A DNA stretch of 13,111 nt from an uncultured Clostridia bacterium (GTDB taxonomy: Bacteria; Bacillota; Clostridia; Christensenellales; Borkfalkiaceae). Location: the NCBI GenBank assembly GCA_934247855.1, contig CAKQKA010000046.1, positions 1 through 13,111 of the forward strand, read 5' to 3'. Of the stretch, positions 5,977 through 13,111 are shown in pieces. Position numbers and translations under genes: made by a program. Within the stretch, counting starts at the first letter, position 1, and each line of letters opens with the position of its first letter. Under the pieces are notes generated by a model. That model did no database searches and was not told the origin of the DNA. It saw only the letters and a program-made list of their open reading frames with translations.

Positions 5977-6675
5977 ATGATACCTGAATTTTCCGAAGCG
6001 GAAAAAATAATCGGATACAAATTCAAAAATATAGCTTTGCTGCGTAACGCATTTACTCATTCGTCTTATAAAAACGAACATAAATCGGACGGCGGAAAAC
6101 TAACTGAAGATAACGAGCGGCTTGAATTTCTCGGCGATTCGGTTCTTGGTTTTATAGTCGCCAAACGGCTTTACGTAAAAACGCCGAAAGAAAGTGCGGG
6201 GGATATGACGCAGGAAAAACAAAAACTTGTTTCTACATTTCCTTTATCAAACGCAATGACTAATGCAGGCTTAGGTAAATTTTTGTTATGCGGCGAAAGC
6301 ATAAATAAAGGAAAATTGCCGACATCGGTTCTTGAAAATTTGTGTGAATGTATCATTGCGGCAATATTTCTTGACGGCGGAATTGACGCTGCGGAGCGTT
6401 TTGCCGATAAGTTTGTTTTCGGCAATCAGGGAACAGGCGGGGAGAAAATCGTTCACGATTATAAAAGCGAACTGCAGATTTATACTCAGTCAATCAAAGC
6501 GGGTACACCTCGATATATACTTGTTTCTAAGACAGGTCCCGACCACGATCCTACATTCACTATTTCCGTAGAAATAGCGGGAGTGCGAACGGCGGGCAGC
6601 GGAAAAAACAAATCCGAAGCGTCGCAAATGGCGGCGTGCAGGGCACTAAATAAAATTACAGGCAGGAATAAATAA
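5977..6675 (+). CDS. rnc: Ribonuclease III
   Basis: This 232-residue enzyme cuts double-stranded RNA in rRNA precursors and structured mRNAs. The N-terminal nuclease domain (about 1-150) has the signature ERLEFLGDSVLGF with the catalytic-type residues Glu50 and Asp54. The C-terminal double-stranded-RNA-binding domain runs from DYKSELQIYTQ (about 159) to the end, with GSGKNKSEASQMAA. Glu124 matches the essential second Glu of the active site (E117 in E. coli). The residue three before it, normally the metal-site Asp (D114 in E. coli), is Asn121, in VLENLCECIIAAIFLDGG where ADxxEAxIGA is usual. Fold and length are intact, so this looks like a divergent but functional enzyme. GGAG at 5964-5967 serves the ATG at 5977, and smc starts right after the stop. 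Confidence 0.94.
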   Translation: MIPEFSEAEKIIGYKFKNIALLRNAFTHSSYKNEHKSDGGKLTEDNERLEFLGDSVLGFIVAKRLYVKTPKESAGDMTQEKQKLVSTFPLSNAMTNAGLGKFLLCGESINKGKLPTSVLENLCECIIAAIFLDGGIDAAERFADKFVFGNQGTGGEKIVHDYKSELQIYTQSIKAGTPRYILVSKTGPDHDPTFTISVEIAGVRTAGSGKNKSEASQMAACRALNKITGRNK

Positions 6676-9600
6676 GTGGATTTTACTAAAATCGAACTTA
6701 TCGGTTTTAAAAGTTTTGCCGATAAACAAGAGATTCTTTTTAACGACGGCATAACTGCAATCGTCGGACCGAACGGATGCGGTAAAAGTAATATTGCCGA
6801 CGCAATCCGCTGGGTTTTGGGCGAGCAGTCGGCGAAAACGCTTCGCGGTTCGTCAATGCAAGACGTTATATTCAACGGTACTCAGGATCGTAAATCTCTT
6901 TCATACTGTGAAGTTTCGTTATACTTCGATAACACCAATAAAATATTCCCGAGCCTTGATTATACCGAAGTCTGCATGTCACGTAAACTTTTCAGGAGCG
7001 GTGAAAGCGAGTATTCACTCAATAAAAAGCCGTGCAGAATGAAAGATATAATCGAATTACTCCATGAATGCGGCGTAAGCAAGGGCGGTTACTCCATAAT
7101 CGGGCAAGGTAAAATTGCCGAGATTATGAATTCAAAACCCGAAGACCGTCGTGTTATTTTTGAAGAAGCGGTCGGTATTGCTTCTTCAAAAGCAAAAAAG
7201 ATCGAGAACGAACGCAAACTTGAAAAAACCCGCGAAAACATTATAAGAATAATAGACGTTTCGAGTGAACTTGAAAAAGACCTCGGGCCTATGGAAGAGA
7301 AAGCCGAGAAAACGCGAGAATATCTTAAATTGACAGCAGAGTTCAGATATCACGAAATAAATTCGTATCTGTATAAAGCCGAGAATTCGCATGTGGTAAA
7401 AGAAAAAATCGAGCTGAGAATAAGCGGTTACGAAGAAGAACAACGCGCACGTCAGGACGAATATCTTAAAACGCAAAATTCGTACGAAGAGCATCGGTCG
7501 GAAATGTCTGATATCGACATAAAAATAAGCGAACTGTCCGAAAGAATTTTAAGCCTCAGCGTCGGCATGGAAAAACAATCCGGTATTTCCACATTGTACG
7601 GCGAAAGAATAACAAACCTTCTTGCTCAGGTAAAGGAGTTGGAAGAAGATTGCAGATTAAAACGCGAAAAAATTCGTATATTGGACAAATCTTTTGACAC
7701 TAAGAAAGGTGACATTAATAAGTTAAAATCCGAATTTGAAATATCCGAAAAACGCATATCCGATATTTCAGGCGAACTCGAAGATATTCTTAACAAACTG
7801 AACGAGGGTGAAACGCTTGCGCATGACGCACAGAATAAAGTTCTTCAATCGGTCGAATCGCTTGCAGATATTAAAATGAATATCGGTGCTTTGTCGGGTG
7901 AAAAGAATGTTATTACGTCGCAACAAAAAGAAGTTCTCGAAAAAATGAACAACCTTTCCGAAAAGCGCAGGACCGTTTCAAGCGAAAAGGAAATGTGTTC
8001 GCTTTCCATGGATCAGTTGTCTAAAGATATTGCAAGATTAAAAAGCGATATAGAAGATGAAGAAAAAGCGGTAAAATCGACTAACGACTTCATTGAAGGC
8101 ATAGGTAACAAAATCAGTTCGTTAAGTTCAGAAATCGCTTCTTTCGAGGCAAAGAAGAATATTTATAAAGGGCTTATCGAGTCGTTTAACGGATATCCCG
8201 ACGCAATCAGGGATATAATGACCGCGGCAAAAACAAATCCGTTTTTAAGTTCCAAAATAAAGGGACTTGTCGCCTCGGTTATTAAAACGGAACCGAAATA
8301 CGAAGTCGCGATTACTACCGCGCTCGGCGGCGCGTTGAACAATATTATAACAGATAACCCCGACGATGCGCGTCAACTCATAGAATATCTGAAACAAAGC
8401 GGCGGCGGTATAATTACATTCCTTCCTATTTCTTCGGTCAAACCGAGATTTGACAGTCAGGAAGCTATCAACGCTCAGAAGGAAGTCGGCGCTTGCGGGC
8501 TTGCCGCACAGGTTGTTAAGTACGATAAGTATTACGACAACGTAATTAAATTTTTGCTCGGCAATACTTTAATTTGCGATAATATCTCAAACGCAGTTGC
8601 CGTTTCTAAAAAGTATAGATTCGGCTTTAAGATTGTAACGCTTGACGGCGATATAATCAATCCGTCAGGTTCTATGACGGGCGGTTCAAGGCGTCAACGC
8701 GGTTCAAATTTGTTATCGACTGAAAGAATGCTCGAACAAATAGAAGCCGAACTTGCGACAAAATCGAAAGAGTTGTCGACTTTAATGGCTAACAAAAATC
8801 AATCTTTGCAGCAAGTCAATGAAATGATTGATGATCTTGGCGCAAAAGAAGATGAATTAAGCGATAAGAAGCAGGCTTATGCGTCGTTGAAAGAAAAGGT
8901 TGTTTTGCTTGAGAAGAATCTTGAAGAGGTTGACGGTGAAATCGCCGAAATAGATGTTTCCGTTAAACAGATTACCGCAAGACTTGCTCAGATTTCAAAA
9001 GCATATTCCGATATCAATCTTGACAACGAAAAACTTAACGAAGCGCGTGAAAGTGCATCGTCCGACGCATTGAAACATCAGTCTTATTATGAAGAACTTC
9101 GTAAAAAACGTGATGCTTTGATTGCCGAAAATACCGAACTCCAAACCAAGAGCGCGCGGATAAAAGCAGATATACAAAACGCAAACGACGAACTTGCAAG
9201 GATGCATGAAGAGCGCGAAGAATCGATTAAAGCAATCGAACAAAACAAACTCAGAATAGGTGAGAGCGAATCGGCGATTGAATACAATAAACGCGAAATC
9301 GAAAAGATCGCGCTCAGTATGGACGATAAGAGCGGGCTTAAGGAATCGCGCGAAGAATTAGATAAGATTAAAGAAAGAAAAGTTAAACTCAATATGCTCA
9401 TTGCACAGGAAGACTTGCGCAAACAGGCATTATCGACCGAGATTTCAAATATAGTTGCAAAAATCAACGATCAAAAAATGGAAATGACTCGTGTTGACAG
9501 CGAACTTGAGTTTTTGCAAAAACATATCGAAGAAGAATATGGCCTTACATACGAAACCTGTATTCAGGAAAAAGATCCCGAATATAATATTTCATTCTCG

Positions 9601-10269
9601 AATCAGGAAATGAACCGTATAAAACGTCGTATTGCAACTCTCGGTCCGATTAACCCGACCGCAGTAGAGGAGTTTAATGCATTACGCGAAAGATACGAAG
9701 ATTACAACAGACAAAGAAACGATCTCGAAGCAGCCGAAGCCGATCTTAACGGAATAATCAAAGGGTTGACCGATGAAATGTTGAAGATATTCAACGAAGG
9801 CTTTGAACAAATCCGTGGCAACTTCAAACAAATATTCAAAGAGCTGTTCGGCGGCGGAAGCGCAGATCTTATTCTTGACTATACGGACGTAGAGGATCCT
9901 TTGGAAGCAGGCGTCGAAATCGTTGCCGAACCGCCGGGAAAGAAACTTACTAAGATTTCGCTTCTTTCGGGTGGCGAGCAGGCTCTTACCGCAACGGCAA
10001 TCCTGTTTGCAATACTCAGGATGCGCCCGATGCCGTTCTGCGTACTTGACGAAATTGAGGCGCCTTTGGACGATGCCAACGTTGAAAGAGTTGCCGAATA
10101 TCTTGAAAAGTTTGCAACCGAAACGCAGTTCGTGGTTATAACCCACAAAAAGGTTACAATGGAACATGCAAACGCAATGTTTGGTGTGACGATGCAGGAA
10201 AAAGGCGTATCTAAGATTATTTCGGTAAAACTCAGCGATATCGCAAACAACGGCGATATTGCGGATTGA
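6676..10269 (+). CDS. smc: Chromosome partition/condensin ATPase SMC
   Basis: This 1197-residue protein forms the SMC homodimer, which with ScpA and ScpB loads onto DNA and compacts and separates sister chromosomes. Domains in order: N-terminal ATPase with IGFKSFADK and Walker A GPNGCGKS (31-38); a long coiled coil from about 170; the hinge at about 498-670 (FNGYPDAIRDIM, LGGALNNIITDN, then GSMTGGSRRQRG); and a returning coiled coil to about 1020. The C-terminal ATPase has signature LLSGGEQALTA (LSGGE at 1097-1101) and Walker B FCVLDEIEAPLDDANV (Asp1125, Glu1126). The length is typical. The start is GTG at 6676, touching the rnc stop, with AGGA in the end of rnc. The protein then begins MDFTKIELIGFKSF as expected. 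Both partners, ScpA and ScpB, are encoded downstream. Confidence 0.97.
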   Translation: MDFTKIELIGFKSFADKQEILFNDGITAIVGPNGCGKSNIADAIRWVLGEQSAKTLRGSSMQDVIFNGTQDRKSLSYCEVSLYFDNTNKIFPSLDYTEVCMSRKLFRSGESEYSLNKKPCRMKDIIELLHECGVSKGGYSIIGQGKIAEIMNSKPEDRRVIFEEAVGIASSKAKKIENERKLEKTRENIIRIIDVSSELEKDLGPMEEKAEKTREYLKLTAEFRYHEINSYLYKAENSHVVKEKIELRISGYEEEQRARQDEYLKTQNSYEEHRSEMSDIDIKISELSERILSLSVGMEKQSGISTLYGERITNLLAQVKELEEDCRLKREKIRILDKSFDTKKGDINKLKSEFEISEKRISDISGELEDILNKLNEGETLAHDAQNKVLQSVESLADIKMNIGALSGEKNVITSQQKEVLEKMNNLSEKRRTVSSEKEMCSLSMDQLSKDIARLKSDIEDEEKAVKSTNDFIEGIGNKISSLSSEIASFEAKKNIYKGLIESFNGYPDAIRDIMTAAKTNPFLSSKIKGLVASVIKTEPKYEVAITTALGGALNNIITDNPDDARQLIEYLKQSGGGIITFLPISSVKPRFDSQEAINAQKEVGACGLAAQVVKYDKYYDNVIKFLLGNTLICDNISNAVAVSKKYRFGFKIVTLDGDIINPSGSMTGGSRRQRGSNLLSTERMLEQIEAELATKSKELSTLMANKNQSLQQVNEMIDDLGAKEDELSDKKQAYASLKEKVVLLEKNLEEVDGEIAEIDVSVKQITARLAQISKAYSDINLDNEKLNEARESASSDALKHQSYYEELRKKRDALIAENTELQTKSARIKADIQNANDELARMHEEREESIKAIEQNKLRIGESESAIEYNKREIEKIALSMDDKSGLKESREELDKIKERKVKLNMLIAQEDLRKQALSTEISNIVAKINDQKMEMTRVDSELEFLQKHIEEEYGLTYETCIQEKDPEYNISFSNQEMNRIKRRIATLGPINPTAVEEFNALRERYEDYNRQRNDLEAAEADLNGIIKGLTDEMLKIFNEGFEQIRGNFKQIFKELFGGGSADLILDYTDVEDPLEAGVEIVAEPPGKKLTKISLLSGGEQALTATAILFAILRMRPMPFCVLDEIEAPLDDANVERVAEYLEKFATETQFVVITHKKVTMEHANAMFGVTMQEKGVSKIISVKLSDIANNGDIAD

Positions 10270-10330
10270 TAATTATCTTTCGAAATGAGATAGTTTACTC
10301 AACTTGAATCACCTATTTTCAGGAGAATAA

Positions 10331-11227
10331 ATGGCTTTTTTTAAAAAAATATTCGACGCGTTGAAAAAGACCAAAGATACGCTGTCGAGAAAGATCAACG
10401 CGCTCTTTACGGGCGATAAACTTGGCGATGAGTTTTATGAAGATTTAACCGACGTCCTTGTTTCATCCGACGTATCGTATTCCACGGCAGAAGAAATCGT
10501 AGACGATTTAAGATCGAGAATGAAGCAGGAGCGTACAGGCGATAAAGAATATGTTATTTCCACATTGAAAGACGTATTGCGCGATAAGCTTGACGTTGCC
10601 GGCGAACTGGATATTCAGTATCCTGCGATATTTATACTTATCGGCGTAAACGGAGTAGGAAAAACTACAACGATAGGCAAGTTGGCTGCGTATTTCAAAC
10701 GTCAACACAAGTCGGTATTGCTTGCCGCCGGAGATACATTCCGCGCGGCGGCGTCCGAACAACTCGGCGTGTGGGCGGAGCGTGCGGGAGTGCGAATTGT
10801 TTCGCATGGCGAAGGCAGCGATCCTTCGGCTGTCGTATTCGATGCAGTTTCATCGATGAAAGCAAAGAAAAACGATGTTTTGATTATTGATACGGCAGGG
10901 CGACTGCATGTAAAAACCAATCTTATGGAAGAACTTAAGAAGATAAATCGCGTTGCCGACCGCGAATATCCCGAAGCTCATTTTTATAAATTGATTGTAC
11001 TTGACGCTACAACCGGGCAAAATGCAATGTCGCAAGTTGCGGCGTTTGACGACGCAGTTGAAATTGACGGAATTGTTCTTACAAAACTTGACGGTACAGC
11101 GAAAGGCGGATTTGTTATTTCGCTTTGCGACGATAACGAAATACCTGTCGCGTTCGTCGGAACGGGCGAGGGGGTAGATGACCTTGAAAAGTTCGATTCG
11201 CGCTCTTTCGTAGACGGTTTATTTTAA
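10331..11227 (+). CDS. ftsY: Signal recognition particle receptor FtsY
   Basis: This 298-residue SRP-family GTPase receives ribosome-nascent-chain complexes carried by Ffh/SRP and delivers them to the Sec translocon at the membrane. After a short basic N-terminus (MAFFKKIFDALKKTKDTLSR) comes the helical N domain to about residue 95, then the G domain. Its G1 is GVNGVGKTTT (105-114), followed by the insertion-box region DTFRAAASEQL (135 on), G3 DTAGR (187-191), TKLDGTAKGG (251 on), and the closing GEGVDDLEKFDSRSFVDGL. The long acidic A domain of E. coli FtsY is missing, as in most Firmicutes. ATG 10331 has AGGAG at 10321-10325. The gene is 61 bases after smc; the gap has a small hairpin but no terminator, so cotranscription is likely. 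Confidence 0.96.
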   Translation: MAFFKKIFDALKKTKDTLSRKINALFTGDKLGDEFYEDLTDVLVSSDVSYSTAEEIVDDLRSRMKQERTGDKEYVISTLKDVLRDKLDVAGELDIQYPAIFILIGVNGVGKTTTIGKLAAYFKRQHKSVLLAAGDTFRAAASEQLGVWAERAGVRIVSHGEGSDPSAVVFDAVSSMKAKKNDVLIIDTAGRLHVKTNLMEELKKINRVADREYPEAHFYKLIVLDATTGQNAMSQVAAFDDAVEIDGIVLTKLDGTAKGGFVISLCDDNEIPVAFVGTGEGVDDLEKFDSRSFVDGLF

Positions 11228-11230
11228 TTT

Positions 11231-11953
11231 ATGGAAACAGCATTACAATATTTGGCAAGATTTGCGGTTTTGCTGATAATTCTGCCGATTCATGAGTTTG
11301 CGCATGCGTTTGCCGCACATCTGAACGGCGATGATACGGCAAAAATGATGGGGCGATACACGCTTAATCCGTTCAAGCACTTTGATCCGATCGGTTTGAT
11401 ATGCTTTTTGCTTGTCGGATTCGGCTGGGCAAAGCCGGTTCCCGTCAATCCGTACAATTACAGGGATTACAAAAAAGGCAGCATATGGGTTGCCGTTGCA
11501 GGCGTAATAGCAAATTTTATTCTTGCATTTTTGTTTTATCCGCTTTTTCTTGTGACTAATCGGTATCTATATCCTTTAGCATACGGTACGGCGTTTGTAT
11601 TGCCTGTAAAATTTCTTTTATACTTTTGTCTTTACGGCTTCATGCTCGATTTATCGCTTTTTGCGTTTAACCTTATTCCCGTTTATCCGCTCGACGGATT
11701 TCGGCTTATGGATGCGCTTGTCAAAAATAAGGGCAGAGGATACGAAGAATATAAACGTGTCGGTTACTATGTATTACTCGGTTTGATTTTATTCAGCAGT
11801 GTGTGCAGTTATATTCCGCAACTTAAAGTGTTGAATATATTCGGTTATTTTATGAACTTTTGCGTAAAAATCATTGGTTACCCGATAAGTGCATTATGGG
11901 ACTTGATTTTTGGCATTGATCTTCGATTTGCATTATGGACAATTATAGCGTAA
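11231..11953 (+). CDS. M50-family site-2-type intramembrane metalloprotease
   Basis: This 240-residue polytopic membrane protein has HEFAH at 21-25, the zinc-binding HExxH motif with catalytic Glu22. It also has NLIPVYPLDG at 147-156, whose Asp155 is the third zinc ligand. Both lie in or beside hydrophobic segments, as in site-2 proteases, and the short form without a PDZ domain matches the YwhC/SpoIVFB-like bacterial group. About five to six membrane segments are visible (about 8-20, 52-66, 86-110, 120-150, 180-197). Such proteases cut transmembrane segments of regulators or leftover signal peptides; the substrate here is unknown. The gene starts three bases after ftsY without a clear ribosome binding site and overlaps scpA by 19 bases, so all three are probably translationally coupled. 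It is an S2P, not SpoIVFB in the strict sense, since no spoIVFA lies beside it. Confidence 0.88.
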   Translation: METALQYLARFAVLLIILPIHEFAHAFAAHLNGDDTAKMMGRYTLNPFKHFDPIGLICFLLVGFGWAKPVPVNPYNYRDYKKGSIWVAVAGVIANFILAFLFYPLFLVTNRYLYPLAYGTAFVLPVKFLLYFCLYGFMLDLSLFAFNLIPVYPLDGFRLMDALVKNKGRGYEEYKRVGYYVLLGLILFSSVCSYIPQLKVLNIFGYFMNFCVKIIGYPISALWDLIFGIDLRFALWTIIA

Positions 11954-12729
11954 AGAATTTTGAATCTATATTCGATTATAATACTCGTGCGGGTGATTTT
12001 AACGGACCGCTCGATCTTTTGCTATACCTTGTAAGGCAAGCTCGGATAGAGATCAAAGATATATTCGTTTCGGAAGTAACGGAACAGTTTATGCATTATC
12101 TTGAAACGCATGAATTATCGATGGAAACGCGGGGAGAATATCTCGGCGTTGCCGCAACTATACTTTATGAAAAATCAAAAGCATTGCTCCCGAAAATAGA
12201 AGAATTATTCCCTGAAGAGGAAGAGGATCCCGGGCAGTCGCTTATTCGTCGCCTGGAAGAACTTAAATTATTTCAGGAAATGAGCGTAAAGCTTAAAGAA
12301 ATCGAGAATGTCGATAGATTTTATAAGCCGCCCGAACCGACTGCAAAGGAGTGCCGAGTAGTATTTAATTGCTTCAGCCTTGATAAACTTGTAAAGGCGT
12401 TTTCCGATTTGCTGTCGAGAGTTGAACTTGACAGGGAGATTTATGCAAAGAAAGAAATTCCTAAAGAAGTATTTACCGTTAAAGATAAAATGACGATAAT
12501 TCAGGAAAAAATTCTCGATTGCAAAGAATGCAGTTTTTATGAACTGTTCAGATACGGAGCGTCGAAAGCCGAGATCATAACAACATTTCAAGCTGTTTTG
12601 GAATTGCTTAAACGACAGTACATAAAAGTCGAGCAGGACGGCGTTTTTGAAGAAATTTTTGTAAAACTCAACGAAGAACGAGGAGGGGATACCATTGGCG
12701 AGTTCGGAGACCTTAGTGAATATAATTGA
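11935..12729 (+). CDS. scpA: Segregation and condensation protein A (kleisin)
   Basis: This 264-residue kleisin bridges the two SMC heads and binds a ScpB dimer. The N-terminal domain carries FNGPLDLLLYLVRQARIEIKD, the family hallmark, then YLGVAATILYEKSKALLP. The middle is acidic and linker-like (ELFPEEEEDPGQ). The C-terminal winged helix, about 195-250 (FYELFRYGASKAEIITTFQ, ELLKRQYIKVEQDG), contacts the SMC cap. ATG 11935 is the only start codon before the conserved GPLDLLL block. It lies inside the end of the protease gene and lacks a visible ribosome binding site, so coupling is likely. The N-terminal extension before GPLDLLL is about 23 residues, longer than in Bacillus. Its 3' end overlaps scpB by 35 bases. 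Confidence 0.95.
   Translation: MDNYSVKNFESIFDYNTRAGDFNGPLDLLLYLVRQARIEIKDIFVSEVTEQFMHYLETHELSMETRGEYLGVAATILYEKSKALLPKIEELFPEEEEDPGQSLIRRLEELKLFQEMSVKLKEIENVDRFYKPPEPTAKECRVVFNCFSLDKLVKAFSDLLSRVELDREIYAKKEIPKEVFTVKDKMTIIQEKILDCKECSFYELFRYGASKAEIITTFQAVLELLKRQYIKVEQDGVFEEIFVKLNEERGGDTIGEFGDLSEYN
12681..12697 (+). promoter_or_regulatory. Strong ribosome binding site and TTG start of scpB
   Basis: AGGAGG at 12681-12686, inside the end of scpA, stands eight bases before TTG at 12695-12697. No ATG exists in this frame nearby. The alternative GTG at 12716 lacks a comparable site at the right distance. This decides TTG as the scpB start. Confidence 0.75.
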
Positions 12730-13111
12730 ATCCGTGGTTTTTGTGTCGGGTACCGCAATTGCCGCGCAGGATATTGCCGATAAACTTGAAATTTCCGAAA
12801 GACAGGTTTTGGATGCAGCAAAGAAACTTCAGGCGAAATACAACGAAAAAAGCGGAATTAATTTATTGATTTTTAACAAGAAACTACAGTTCGCGTCGAA
12901 TCCTAAGTATGCAGACGACGTTGCGTCCGTTCTTAATCCGATAAGAGAAAAAGCACTTTCTAAAACATTGCTCGAATCTGCGGCGATAATCGCATATAAG
13001 CAACCCGTTACAAGGCTCGATCTTGAAGAAATCAGAGGCGTTGACAGCGAGTATGCCATTCAGACTTTGTTAAAGCTAGGTATTATCGAAGTTGTAGGAC
13101 GTAAAGACGCA
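12695..13111 (+). CDS. scpB: Segregation and condensation protein B, 5' part
   Basis: The frame is open to the window edge and gives 139 codons, from a TTG start behind AGGAGG. The protein dimerises and binds the middle of ScpA to complete the SMC-ScpA-ScpB condensin. The start ASSETLVNIIESVVFVSG matches the opening of ScpB proteins (IEAlLFvsG). It is followed by the first winged helix (DIADKLEISERQVLDAAKKL, then SGINLLIFNKKLQFAS) and the beginning of the second (KTLLESAAIIAYKQPVTRLD, LEEIRGVDSEYAIQTLLKLG). This second block is the most conserved part of the family. About 50 to 60 C-terminal residues are missing. The gene overlaps the end of scpA by 35 bases in another frame, which couples the two in translation. 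Confidence 0.93.
   Translation, partial: MASSETLVNIIESVVFVSGTAIAAQDIADKLEISERQVLDAAKKLQAKYNEKSGINLLIFNKKLQFASNPKYADDVASVLNPIREKALSKTLLESAAIIAYKQPVTRLDLEEIRGVDSEYAIQTLLKLGIIEVVGRKDA

Noticed and set aside
9682..10250. Long minus-strand ORFs (161 and 123 codons) inside the 3' part of smc
   Set aside because: They are antisense shadows of the highly conserved SMC C-terminal ATPase domain and have no motifs or ribosome binding sites.
10271..10295. 8-bp hairpin (AATTATCT with AGATAGTT) between smc and ftsY, considered as a terminator or RNase III site
   Set aside because: No T-run follows and the stem has a wobble and is AT-rich, so it is not an intrinsic terminator. Eight pairs is too short for a typical RNase III site.

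Overview
The window looks like a chromosomal segment of an endospore-forming Clostridia-type Firmicute of low to moderate GC content. The evidence is a spoVAC-spoVAD-spoVAE sporulation operon behind a sigma-G-type promoter, AGGAGG-type ribosome binding sites, and a plsX-rnc-smc-ftsY-(M50 protease)-scpA-scpB cluster of Firmicute type. The genus cannot be fixed from the sequence. No tRNA, rRNA, CRISPR array, insertion sequence or phage gene is visible.

Left part (1-2402, + strand): the 3' end of a DtxR/MntR-family metal-dependent repressor is cut by the window edge and closed by a rho-independent terminator at 292-326. A sigma-G-type promoter (369-398) then precedes a possible 34-codon mini-ORF that overlaps spoVAC by ATGA, followed by spoVAC, spoVAD and spoVAE. 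Their products move dipicolinic acid into the forespore and release it at germination.

Middle part (2479-4582, - strand): a two-gene cassette encodes a radical SAM protein of the 'putative DNA modification/repair' type and its usual partner of the DUF4130 type. It is read from a perfect TTGACA-17-TATAAT promoter. A near-perfect Firmicute LexA/SOS box overlaps the -35 element, and the radical SAM protein carries a canonical sliding-clamp-binding pentapeptide (QLSLF) in its tail. Together these suggest an SOS-induced, replication-linked DNA repair or modification system whose chemistry is not established. This is the most interesting part of the window.

Right part (4583-13111, + strand): after a 359-base non-coding stretch with a probable promoter, one tightly packed run encodes PlsX (phospholipid precursor synthesis), RNase III, SMC, FtsY (membrane targeting of ribosomes), an M50 site-2-type membrane protease, ScpA and the first 139 codons of ScpB. 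SMC, ScpA and ScpB form the condensin that compacts and segregates chromosomes, so its whole gene set lies here, interrupted by ftsY and the protease. The acpP gene often found between plsX and rnc is missing, and RNase III has Asn where the family normally has a metal-site Asp.
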